DNA of 48,088 nt from Saprospiraceae bacterium (GTDB lineage Bacteria; Bacteroidota; Bacteroidia; Chitinophagales; Saprospiraceae): contig JAHDHL010000031.1 of NCBI GenBank assembly GCA_020631355.1, positions 10,159 to 58,246 on the forward strand, written 5' to 3'. Under the pieces are notes generated by a model, which saw only the letters and a list, made by a program, of their open reading frames with translations, ran no database searches and was not told the origin of the DNA. A program made the translations under genes and the position numbers. This document shows positions 15,558-23,225 of the stretch, in pieces; positions within the stretch are counted from its first letter, which is position 1; every line of letters starts with the position of its first letter.

Positions 15558-15573
15558 CCTAGGTCAATTGACC
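15554..15573 (+). promoter_or_regulatory. FNR-like palindromic operator in front of arsM
   Basis: TTGACCTAGGTCAA at 15554-15567 is a perfect palindrome matching the Crp/Fnr-type form TTGAn(6)TCAA. It overlaps a second perfect palindrome, GGTCAATTGACC at 15562-15573. The site begins at the regulator stop codon. The sequence CACATTTG at 15590-15597 is one base from the -7 consensus; if used, the palindrome centre would lie about 43 bp upstream of the start, close to the class II activator position. Confidence 0.65.
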
Positions 15574-15625
15574 GCATTCTGCTTTACTGCACATTTGTAT
15601 CATTCGTTTATTAAAACATTCTAAA

Positions 15626-16450
15626 ATGGATACAAAACAATCAGTAGTAAAGGGTTATGGATTATTAGCCAAATCAAAGAAAGGAGGATTATTCTCCAAT
15701 CTTTTTACATGTTGCAATCCTACAAAACACGCTAATGAAATTGCAGTCAATATCGGTTATTCACAAGAAGTATTGGATGAGGTACCTGAAGATGCTAACC
15801 TAGGGGTTGGATGTGGTAACCCATCAGCACTGTCCAATATGAAACAAGGAGAAACGGTTGTTGATTTGGGTTCAGGTGCAGGGTTTGATGCCTTTATCGT
15901 TTCGAGGGAAGTTGGTCGGAATGGCAAGGTCATCGGAATAGATTTATCGGATGACATGTTACAACTGGCCAAACGGAATGCAAAGAAAGGAAATTACGAA
16001 AATGTGGATTTCATCAAGGGAGATATTGAGGATATCCCTCTAGGCAACCAATTGGCTGACCATGTGATTTCTAATTGTGTCATTAATCTATCCAATAAAA
16101 AGGATAAGGTATTCCAAGAAGCTTTCAGGATTTTAAAACCAGGAGGTAAGTTGTCCATTAGTGATATCATACTAGAACGGGAACTACCCGATTTTGTAAA
16201 AAATTCATTGGCAGGCCAGATTGCCTGTGTTTCCGGAGCTGAACAATTGGATGACTATCTGAAATATATTAGTGATGCGGGATTCACTGATATCAAGATT
16301 GTATCCAAGTCAAAATTCCCCTTGGAATTAATGTTGACGGACCCTCAAATCATGAAAATAGCCAAGCAACTGAATTTTGATATGAATAGTGAGGAAGCCA
16401 AGGATATTGCATCAAGAGTCTCCAGTATTTCCCTCACGGCTATAAAATAA
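15626..16450 (+). CDS. arsM: Arsenite S-adenosylmethionine methyltransferase
   Basis: 274 residues, matching ArsM in length and order. It methylates trivalent arsenic with SAM, giving methylated or volatile species, in the cytosol. The SAM-binding motif VVDLGSGAGFD is near residues 78-88. The conserved Cys set is present: Cys63 in the family motif NLGVGCGNP, Cys151 in ISNCVINLS and Cys201 in GQIACVSGA. The 50-residue spacing of the last two equals that of Cys174 and Cys224 in the studied algal enzyme. An extra Cys pair (29-30) sits near the N-terminus. The gene lies behind the Crp/Fnr gene and the next gene starts 7 nt behind its stop. No arsR, arsB or arsC is in the window, so control is probably through the Crp/Fnr protein. 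Confidence 0.92.
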   Translation: MDTKQSVVKGYGLLAKSKKGGLFSNLFTCCNPTKHANEIAVNIGYSQEVLDEVPEDANLGVGCGNPSALSNMKQGETVVDLGSGAGFDAFIVSREVGRNGKVIGIDLSDDMLQLAKRNAKKGNYENVDFIKGDIEDIPLGNQLADHVISNCVINLSNKKDKVFQEAFRILKPGGKLSISDIILERELPDFVKNSLAGQIACVSGAEQLDDYLKYISDAGFTDIKIVSKSKFPLELMLTDPQIMKIAKQLNFDMNSEEAKDIASRVSSISLTAIK

Positions 16451-16457
16451 GAGCCGG

Positions 16458-16682
16458 ATGAATGGATATAAGAAAACATTGATCGGAAGTATTACGAGTC
16501 TGATTTTAGGTACCAGCTGTTGCTGGTTAGCATCACTTGGTGTAGGTTTGGGAAGTATTACATCCTTGGTTGTAATAGGTCATTTTATCAAGGAAATCCA
16601 GTTCATTCTTTTTGCCCTCGCCATAATACTAGCTGGTATCTCATTTTATAATTATTGGAATAATCGAAAAAAATCATTGTAG
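16458..16682 (+). CDS. MerT-like small membrane protein with a vicinal Cys pair
   Basis: 74 residues with two transmembrane segments. Cys21-Cys22 lies within the first one in a G-T-S-C-C-W-L-A-S-L context, which resembles the vicinal Cys pair in the first helix of MerT mercury transporters; MerT itself is longer with three helices. The gene starts 7 nt behind arsM and is surely cotranscribed. The pair could bind trivalent arsenic or mercury-like thiophilic ions, suggesting import or efflux linked to methylation. Function is inferred from motif and context; an unrelated small membrane protein is possible. A stem-loop element follows. Confidence 0.7.
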   Translation: MNGYKKTLIGSITSLILGTSCCWLASLGVGLGSITSLVVIGHFIKEIQFILFALAIILAGISFYNYWNNRKKSL

Positions 16683-16691
16683 ATTGGGAGT

Positions 16692-16760
16692 GTGTTCAGT
16701 ATGGGTATCATCATATTTCATAAGCTGAAATAATTAAATAAGGATATTAATACTGAACAC
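16692..16760. repeat. Palindromic element C behind the arsM unit
   Basis: GTGTTCAGTAT at 16692-16702 pairs perfectly with ATACTGAACAC at 16750-16760. The right arm is preceded by GGATATTAAT (16742-16751), the reverse complement of the ATTAATATCC box of element B. A partial copy of the right arm, GATACTGAACACTT, recurs at 17537-17550. It may act as terminator for arsM and the membrane peptide. Confidence 0.5.
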
Positions 16761-16789
16761 TTCCTTTATCCATCTATAAAACTATACAA

Positions 16790-17409
16790 ATGGATTTCGA
16801 CTTCGATTATATTCTTGAGAATGAAAGGGTAAAATTATCACCATTGAAAATCCATCATCTCAGCGATTTACTTGAAATTGCAAATGAACCTGACATTTGG
16901 AAATATTCATTCCTCAAGGGAAATGGCAGGAAGAATCTAACAGAATATATTCGTTACACTATTGACAATAGAACAAAGGGCAAGGATTACCCTTTTATTG
17001 TTTATGATAAACAATTCGGAGCATTCGCAGGCAGCACCCGATTATATGATATACTTGAAAATTCATCAGCATTAAGGATTGGCTATACATGGTATGGCCA
17101 ACGATTCAGGGGTCCGGACTCAACAAGCATTGCAAATACCTACTTTTCAATTTTGTATTCGAGAAACTGAATTTTGATAGAATCGGTTTGGGTGCATATA
17201 TAGATAATGTAGTGAGTATCGAAGCCATGAAAAGTGTCGGATGTATCCAAGAGGGAATCTTCCGTAGTTTTCTACCCTCTCCCGATAATTCCGGTAGAAC
17301 TGACGCCATCCTCTTTAGCATTCTTAGGGAAGAATGGCTGGAGGATAAGAAACAACTACTCGAACAAAAGCTATTCCCTAATCCAGTCCCACCTTTCCGG
17401 TTACCATAG
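16790..17409 (+). pseudogene. Frameshifted GNAT acetyltransferase (RimJ/RimL type)
   Basis: The two frames add up to one intact GNAT N-acetyltransferase of about 206 residues. The first frame covers ENERVKLSPLKIHHLSDLLEIA through GYTWYGQRFRG. At about 17112 the reading moves to another frame that continues SGLNKHCKYLLFNFVFEKLNFDRIGLGAYIDN, the acetyl-CoA-binding part (family pattern is RG-T-GLNK at the break). The data fit loss of one base in the GGGGTCC stretch. The first frame would stop at 17170. So the gene is broken in this sequence, or there is a sequencing error. The rest of the protein is well preserved, so the loss, if real, is recent. Confidence 0.85.
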
Positions 17410-17646
17410 AAATGTAAGACAGGCGACACTTCAAGGCAAAACACTCCTAACGCACAACACTCTAGTGTTGATTCTCATTATCCATCCTGATGGATAACGA
17501 AATTCCTTAACCAACTTTTCATACCCAAACACTACTGATACTGAACACTTAATGAAAACGCCCCATTTCATGCCATCTCAATACACCATTGTAATGGCCA
17601 AAGTATCAGATTGTCAATCATTGAATCATTTGCAATACCTAGCACC
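17410..17646. other. Gap with short palindromes, no gene
   Basis: CAACACT-CT-AGTGTTG at 17455-17470 and TTATCCA with TGGATAA at 17478-17497 form two short hairpins. GATACTGAACACTT at 17537-17550 copies an arm of element C. No T-run follows the hairpins. No coding region is seen. Confidence 0.4.
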
Positions 17647-20055
17647 ATGAAAAAAACCCTACCCTTTATTATCATCCTACTGACTTTCCAACTTTTCAGC
17701 CAAGATTACACTTGGAAAACCTTGGCTACCGGAGCAGGAGGATGGATGACCGGACTCGATATACATCCCTCAGGAAATCCTGTATTCACCAAATCTGATG
17801 TTGGAAGTGCCTATCGCTACGATCCCGTTTCCATGGAATGGGTGAATATAGTCACCGCAGAGCATCTCCCCGAATCAGATGTCTACTGGAATAGGTTCGG
17901 AGGCGTACTGAGTATTGTCAGCGCACCATCCAATAACAACAGAGCCTATCTCGCTTATTTCGACGGTATATATAAGTCCGATAACCAAGGCGATGATTGG
18001 TCCCGAACCAATTTCCCTGTTATGGATTTGGCCGCAAATGATGATGAAAGTAAATTCTCAGGTGAACGCCTTTCGGTAGATCCATCGAATGCGGATATCG
18101 TTTATTTCGGTTCTACTAATGATGGCCTATGGAGGAGTATGGATGCAGGTGATACCTGGCAGCAAGTATCCGCAATCCCTTCCGGAATAGCAGAAAGAGG
18201 AGTAAGACAAATCCTATTCAATCCTAGCTCGAATACGACCAATGGAATGACACAGCAAATTTACGTTACGATAGACGGAGTGGATGTTTTCCAAAGCAAT
18301 GATGCTGGACAAACCTGGAGTAGCACCGGATTGAGTGCGACATTTACTGAACCTATTTTTCTTGATACGGAGATAGATGCCCAAGGCAATTTGTATTGTG
18401 TGGGGAGGGATATATTCACCCAATCCATTGGGATACAAAAATATGATGGAGCATCTTGGAACAGCCTACAAAATAACGGTACAGTCTATTTCAATGTAGC
18501 CATCGACCCTTTCAACCCCAATAGGGTCATCGCACTTTCCGAGGGATTCACGGAAACAGCACTTACGCAAAATGCCAATACCAATAACCCGACTTGGGTA
18601 TATCCCACACATGAACTGACAGCCAATAACATACCTTGGTTGGCATGGGCAGAAGGAGATTGGTTCAGCATAGGAGAAATGGTGTTCGACCCTGTGGTAG
18701 AGAATAAGTTATGGATTTCGGATGGTGTTGGTGTATGGAATATCAATGATATCAATAATAACAACTTGGTATGGGTAGAAAATGCAAGGAATCAGGAACA
18801 TCTCGTAAGTAATGATTTGGTAGTGAATGCCGACGGCAAAGTCATTACTGCACATTGGGACCGCCCCATATTCCTTCATGATGACAATGACCAATATCCC
18901 AATATCCATCAACCCAGTTCCAGATTCAATTCATCCTGGGACATGGATGTTTGTCCAAATGACCCCAATTTTGTTGTGGCCATTACCGAAGACCATCGGT
19001 ATTGCTGCTATGATGTCGAACATCGAAACAGTGGATATAGTACGGATGGCGGAGTCACCTGGACCACATTCCCTACCATGCCTGACCCATCCAATACACA
19101 AGGTATCTATGGGAATATCGCTGTATCTGCCACAGACATAGATAATATCGTATGGCTTCCTACGGGAAATGATGCTCCATACTATACTACGGATAGAGGT
19201 ACGACTTGGAACCCAGTCTCATTACCCAATGACCAAGGTGAATGTTGCCTGAACTTTAATTTCGTCTATAAGAAAGCATTGGCAGCTGATAAGGTATTGG
19301 ACCATACATTCTATCTCTATAACTGGGAAAATGGTAGTATCTATATCAGTGAGGATGCAGGTGCGACCTGGCAGGAAAGAACTGCATTACAGGATTTTTA
19401 TGGATGGAATGCGAAACTCAGTTCCACGCCTGAACAAGCCAATCATCTTTGGTTCAGTCATGGAGCAGAGCAAGCCATCAATTTCATGCAACCACTGAAA
19501 AGGTCTACTGATGGAGGCCTTACCTGGAGCACACTCAATAACACATCAGAAGTATTGAACCATGCGATAGGAAAGGCATTACCGGGTGCCAATTACCCCA
19601 CCCTTTTCATCCAAGGTCGGGTCAATGGCGAATTCGGTTATTGGATGTCGTCTGATGAGGGGAACTCTTGGGAAAAAATCGGAATCTATCCGAATGGAAT
19701 CTATGATGTAGCCAAGGTCCTTGAGGCTGATGTGAATATCCCATCCAGATTGTATATTGGATTTGCTGGGAATGGTTTCGTTTATGGTCAGAATGATGAT
19801 TTGGTACTTTCCAACAGTCCGACATGGGTTCCCACTCATTCTTTTACGATTTATCCCAACCCTACCTCTGATATTATTGGAATCAAAGGTGATGATACCG
19901 CAACGAAAGTCTCCATTTATACCAGTAATGGTCAGTTATTGAGAACTTGGAACAATCAATTAGGCATCAGGGAAATCAATATTGGTGATTTCCCATCTGG
20001 ATTATATTTCCTGAGTATTAACAGTGGAGATATTTTGAATATAGTCAAGGAATAG
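17647..20055 (+). CDS. Secreted GH74-like beta-propeller enzyme with type IX sorting tail
   Basis: 802 residues from the ATG at 17647, chosen because it starts a signal peptide (MKKTLPFIIILLTFQLFSQ); the longer frame upstream adds a non-signal tail. The region 20-720 has BNR/Asp-box-like motifs (for example SDNQGDDWS, STDGGVTWT, TTDRGTTW, SEDAGATW), giving two seven-bladed propellers as in GH74 xyloglucanases. The N-terminal GH74 signature is present in changed form, TKSDVGSAYRYD, with candidate catalytic base Asp51. The second acid in the C-terminal propeller could not be fixed. From about residue 735 there is a type IX secretion C-terminal domain starting with FTIYPNPTS and ending ISSGD-like, so the protein is exported to the surface or medium. 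A xyloglucan or other beta-glucan target is inferred, not proven; it could also be a binding protein. Confidence 0.85.
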   Translation: MKKTLPFIIILLTFQLFSQDYTWKTLATGAGGWMTGLDIHPSGNPVFTKSDVGSAYRYDPVSMEWVNIVTAEHLPESDVYWNRFGGVLSIVSAPSNNNRAYLAYFDGIYKSDNQGDDWSRTNFPVMDLAANDDESKFSGERLSVDPSNADIVYFGSTNDGLWRSMDAGDTWQQVSAIPSGIAERGVRQILFNPSSNTTNGMTQQIYVTIDGVDVFQSNDAGQTWSSTGLSATFTEPIFLDTEIDAQGNLYCVGRDIFTQSIGIQKYDGASWNSLQNNGTVYFNVAIDPFNPNRVIALSEGFTETALTQNANTNNPTWVYPTHELTANNIPWLAWAEGDWFSIGEMVFDPVVENKLWISDGVGVWNINDINNNNLVWVENARNQEHLVSNDLVVNADGKVITAHWDRPIFLHDDNDQYPNIHQPSSRFNSSWDMDVCPNDPNFVVAITEDHRYCCYDVEHRNSGYSTDGGVTWTTFPTMPDPSNTQGIYGNIAVSATDIDNIVWLPTGNDAPYYTTDRGTTWNPVSLPNDQGECCLNFNFVYKKALAADKVLDHTFYLYNWENGSIYISEDAGATWQERTALQDFYGWNAKLSSTPEQANHLWFSHGAEQAINFMQPLKRSTDGGLTWSTLNNTSEVLNHAIGKALPGANYPTLFIQGRVNGEFGYWMSSDEGNSWEKIGIYPNGIYDVAKVLEADVNIPSRLYIGFAGNGFVYGQNDDLVLSNSPTWVPTHSFTIYPNPTSDIIGIKGDDTATKVSIYTSNGQLLRTWNNQLGIREINIGDFPSGLYFLSINSGDILNIVKE

Positions 20056-20286
20056 AATCGGGCTGTTTATTTTATTATCTTGTATGTGAACTTATGGGTT
20101 ATCGCTAAGAGAGTATCTTTGTGGTCTTCAGCTTAAAATATACTCAGATTTGGCTTTAATTAGATAATCTTTTCCATTTGATATCTGATTGATATTCAAA
20201 TGAACGTCACCAGTGGTGTATAAGGATTGCTTTATATGAAGTAAAGTAATTGTAATTGCCTACAGTAGATATAAAAAATATAACTA
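20056..20286. other. Gap without a gene
   Basis: No small frame here is convincing on either strand. TATCTTTG at 20114-20121 is a perfect -7 sequence but lies 165 nt before the next gene. I see no hairpin with a T-run, so the propeller gene has no visible terminator. Confidence 0.4.
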
Positions 20287-20679
20287 ATGAAATTCATGTA
20301 CTTTAGTCTATATATGTTTTACACAAAAATAATTTCAGTACAAAAACACTATCCTCCTAGAATTTCAGTAGTTGGAATACTAGCCGCACTTCAGGTTTTC
20401 TTAATAACTGCCATAATTGATACTTATTTTTTCCTAAAAACGAATGAAATATTGGTTAGATACCCTGCTTATATACCTTTAATATTATGGTTTATCTTAT
20501 ATAAATTGAATGAAGATTACTTCCAAGATAAGGAGGAATTAATTATAAAAGAATTAATTAGCAAAAGCATAAAATATAAGTTAAACATCTATGTTTTTTC
20601 CTTTCTATCAATACTCATAATATTCTGGCTTTCATTTAGACATGGATTATATCAAATCATCAAAATTTTATTTTTTTAA
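20287..20679 (+). CDS. Small membrane protein, unknown function
   Basis: 130 residues with three hydrophobic segments (about 27-50, 59-75 and 97-115) separated by a charged loop (YKLNEDYFQDKEELIIKELISKSIKYK). The first 20 residues are amphipathic and no cleavage site is seen. No family is recognised. The base composition is more AT-rich than in the enzyme genes. It is 16 nt upstream of the HIT gene and probably in the same transcript. Confidence 0.65.
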   Translation: MKFMYFSLYMFYTKIISVQKHYPPRISVVGILAALQVFLITAIIDTYFFLKTNEILVRYPAYIPLILWFILYKLNEDYFQDKEELIIKELISKSIKYKLNIYVFSFLSILIIFWLSFRHGLYQIIKILFF

Positions 20680-20695
20680 TTGAGTCTAATGATAA

Positions 20696-21079
20696 ATGAA
20701 CATTAATCCTACTCACAAATCCCATAATAAAATGGAAGATATTTATTGTCAAGAAATCATTCCTGGAAAATTAAAAGTCGAAATTATTTTCGAAACGGAA
20801 CTCGTTATGGCATTCCATCATACACGGCCTTATTGGGAACACCATGTGGTGATTATTCCCAAGCAGCATATTGTATCCCTTTCTTGTTATCCTAACAATG
20901 ACGCACTGAACAAGGATTTCTTCAATGCCATACAATTCGTGACCCAATTGTTCGAAGAAGCATATGGAGGTTGTAGGATTTCCTCAAATGTAGGGAATTA
21001 TCAGAGCAGCAAACACTTACATTGGTATGTTCACCAAGGCAAACGGTTGGTCGAGGAAAGTGAGGACCCTAAACATTGA
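20696..21079 (+). CDS. HIT family protein with a variant histidine triad
   Basis: 127 residues; the start may instead be the ATG at 20732 (MEDIYC), which is closer to where HIT proteins usually begin. The fold features are present: the strand VEIIFETELVMAFHHTRPYWEHHVVIIPKQH, a central helix, then SSNVGNYQSSKHLHWYVHQGK. In the usual HxHxHxx motif the third His is replaced by Tyr here (HLHWYVH); the middle His, which forms the nucleotidyl intermediate in Hint and Fhit, is kept. Nucleotide hydrolase or transferase activity is therefore possible. Cytosolic. Neighbours give no pathway. Confidence 0.85.
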   Translation: MNINPTHKSHNKMEDIYCQEIIPGKLKVEIIFETELVMAFHHTRPYWEHHVVIIPKQHIVSLSCYPNNDALNKDFFNAIQFVTQLFEEAYGGCRISSNVGNYQSSKHLHWYVHQGKRLVEESEDPKH

Positions 21080-21097
21080 ATATTAAATTGAATAATC

Positions 21098-21850
21098 ATG
21101 AAAAGCCCCATCTTACATATATCATCATTTCATGTGAAGTCAATCTTCACGGTTATGCTATCTATCTTGTGCCTAATAGAGTACAATTGGGCGCAGAGAC
21201 CTGACTTTTTCAAACCACTCGATAATCCCGAGGAATACCATACGGACAGTGCCTACATTGAAATGTCATTTACAGCGGATTCCTCATCCCTGATATTGTA
21301 TTTCATTAATAATACCGATAAGGATATCCATATCAAGGATTTCAATATTTATACACTCAATTGTTCGCATGAAGTCATCAATCCTTATAAATTCAAGGAT
21401 GTGAATCGTTATTGCAGGGAAAAATACCAATTCAATTGCGGTACCGGAACCTATTTTGATATTATTTTCCCTAAACATTCCTATTTCTACGAAGAACGAA
21501 ATTATCTAAAGGGATACGGCGATATTCATACCCAACAGTATTATGTCATTGATGCCGATGAGATTCAATTTCATTCCGATACGATTCCTTACATCACGAG
21601 TTTTGAAAGATTGTATAAGAATTCCTATCAATGCATTAAGGTGATGAAACAAAGACTAAGTGAGCAATATGTGTTTAATTACTTAAAATATCTCATAGCA
21701 TTGCAATTGAAAACAAATCAGGTAAAATTAGCACATGCCTCACTTGATAAATTCAAGCCGCAAATCAGGAATGAAAAAGAATATGAATACCTTAAACAAT
21801 TCATTCAAGCCTATCCGAAGAATGAATTAATAAATCCTGAAGAACACTGA
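21098..21850 (+). CDS. Exported protein, unknown function
   Basis: 250 residues. A signal-like hydrophobic stretch lies at about 14-32 (IFTVMLSILCLIEYNWAQ) after a longer polar N-terminus. The mature part begins RPDFFKPLDNPEEYHTDSAYIEMSFTADSSSLILYFINNTDKDI, an Ig-like strand pattern as in domains that describe residual or nonclassical extracellular folds, and ends with a helical stretch (HASLDKFKPQIRNEKEYEYLKQFIQA). I do not recognise a family. Genes before and after are close (19 and 33 nt), so it is probably part of a transcript running from 20287 to 22411. Confidence 0.65.
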   Translation: MKSPILHISSFHVKSIFTVMLSILCLIEYNWAQRPDFFKPLDNPEEYHTDSAYIEMSFTADSSSLILYFINNTDKDIHIKDFNIYTLNCSHEVINPYKFKDVNRYCREKYQFNCGTGTYFDIIFPKHSYFYEERNYLKGYGDIHTQQYYVIDADEIQFHSDTIPYITSFERLYKNSYQCIKVMKQRLSEQYVFNYLKYLIALQLKTNQVKLAHASLDKFKPQIRNEKEYEYLKQFIQAYPKNELINPEEH

Positions 21851-21883
21851 GGATATAAGAATATTACAAAAAACACCTGTCTT

Positions 21884-22411
21884 ATGCCGATACTCTACCT
21901 CATACTTTTTTTGAGTCAATTACTGGATAATAATCATCACCAAATAAGTACCAATAATAACTGGACAAACCTTTCCCCAGAACTTCTTCTTATAGACAAT
22001 GATACGTTCTATCTCTATACTGACTTCGTGGAAACATCGCCCTTGAAAAACCTATATGGGTACAAGAAATACAAGGATAAATTAATCCGACAATATGATA
22101 CTAGTATTTCGTGCAGTAATTGTCCGAGGGAGTTTACAGGAATCTGGTTATTAAAGGACAAAAGGCTCTATCTTTTTGAATTACGACAATGTTGCTCAGA
22201 TGAAGCGGTTCCATTATCATATATTTTCAAACCCAGACATATCGGAAAATATGGTGTGAAAGCATTTTGGGTCGATGATACTTATCTCGCACACGAGGAA
22301 TATCACTCGATTTATGACATTAACTATTACAAGAATTGGGATAATCACACCGAATTAAAATTCAAGAAAGGGAAATTGATACAAAAAACCATCCGAACAT
22401 CAGATGAATGA
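21884..22411 (+). CDS. Exported protein with CSNC and CC motifs, unknown function
   Basis: 175 residues; residues 1-14 are hydrophobic (MPILYLILFLSQLL) and may be a short signal peptide. The mature part is beta-rich with a SCSNCPREFTG loop and later RQCCSDEA, so four Cys that may form disulfides or a metal site. No family is recognised. It follows the 21098 gene by 33 nt and converges on the minus gene ending at 22442, with no strong terminator visible in the short gap. Confidence 0.6.
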   Translation: MPILYLILFLSQLLDNNHHQISTNNNWTNLSPELLLIDNDTFYLYTDFVETSPLKNLYGYKKYKDKLIRQYDTSISCSNCPREFTGIWLLKDKRLYLFELRQCCSDEAVPLSYIFKPRHIGKYGVKAFWVDDTYLAHEEYHSIYDINYYKNWDNHTELKFKKGKLIQKTIRTSDE

Positions 22412-22441
22412 CCCCATTTCCCTTTCTTGATTCAAAACATA

Positions 22442-22933
22442 TTAATTAGACGAACGCTCATATGCGAAACCACCGTTCTTACCCGAAGACCAACTGGTAA
22501 AACGAACATCAATCGCAATCTTATCGTCTATCAGCATCATGACCAAATCCTGTCCTACCACCTCCTGTGGCTTATCGACAGCAGTTCTGAATGGAGCGAA
22601 TGTCAAATTTTCAAGATTGGCAGTCGTACCTACTGCCCAAGCCGTACCTGCAGGACTGGTTTCCTTGGTCGAACTGCTTTCTTCTCTGACATTATAAATT
22701 TGTCCACCCTCATTACCTCTGGTAATCCATACGTTATTGGTAATACGATCCTGATTGGCTTCTACATCAGGAGAAGCATCATCCGCTTTTACGAATGCAA
22801 TATCCGGCCCCGACCAAACAGTCACCTCACTGATAGGAGGTAGATTCAGAGATGAAGAATTATCTTTCTCACAACCCGAAAGTACCAATAAGGAAAGGAT
22901 TGAAAATGATATCAATACCGCAACTAGTCTCAT
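22442..22933 (-). CDS. Lipoprotein, unknown function
   Basis: 163 residues from the ATG at 22931-22933 (an upstream ATG at 22963 adds only ten residues before the signal peptide). The signal peptide ends in LSGC (Cys21). The mature part contains ITNNVWITRGNEGGQIYNV and ends DVRFTSWSSGKNGGFAYERS. I have seen this ending, a strand followed by TSW..G..GGF.Y.R, in other Bacteroidota surface lipoproteins, but know no function. It is alone on the minus strand between two plus-strand units. Confidence 0.72.
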   Translation of the reverse strand: MRLVAVLISFSILSLLVLSGCEKDNSSSLNLPPISEVTVWSGPDIAFVKADDASPDVEANQDRITNNVWITRGNEGGQIYNVREESSSTKETSPAGTAWAVGTTANLENLTFAPFRTAVDKPQEVVGQDLVMMLIDDKIAIDVRFTSWSSGKNGGFAYERSSN

Positions 22934-23225
22934 AATTTGAAATTGAATATTTGAATAAAACAAGGATTATCACAGGTCTAACCAATGAATATCATCTCCT
23001 TGATGATTGAAATAATATAACAACAACGATATCCATGGAAAATTGTTAAGTCATACCTTATTTTTTGCTATGTATTTGACAAGAGACTCTAGGTTCATGG
23101 TCATCGGGACTCAATAATTCTCCACTTTACTAAAGTTAAATTCGTAATCATAAGTATATTCGTTTCTGAATATGGACCGATTCCTGCAATAACTCATCGG
23201 ATAAGCTAAAAGAGAGATAAGGTAA
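22934..23225. other. Divergent intergenic region upstream of the second AraC gene
   Basis: No gene. It contains ACTTTACTAAAGT at 23124-23136, a perfect palindrome around a central C, 18 bp before TATATTCG at 23155-23162, the likely -7 region of the AraC gene at 23226. The palindrome might be an autoregulatory site or include the -33 element. Confidence 0.4.

Noticed and set aside
20114-20121. TATCTTTG as promoter of the 20287 gene
   Set aside because: A perfect -7 sequence but 165 nt upstream of the start; without a -33 element it may be chance in AT-rich DNA.
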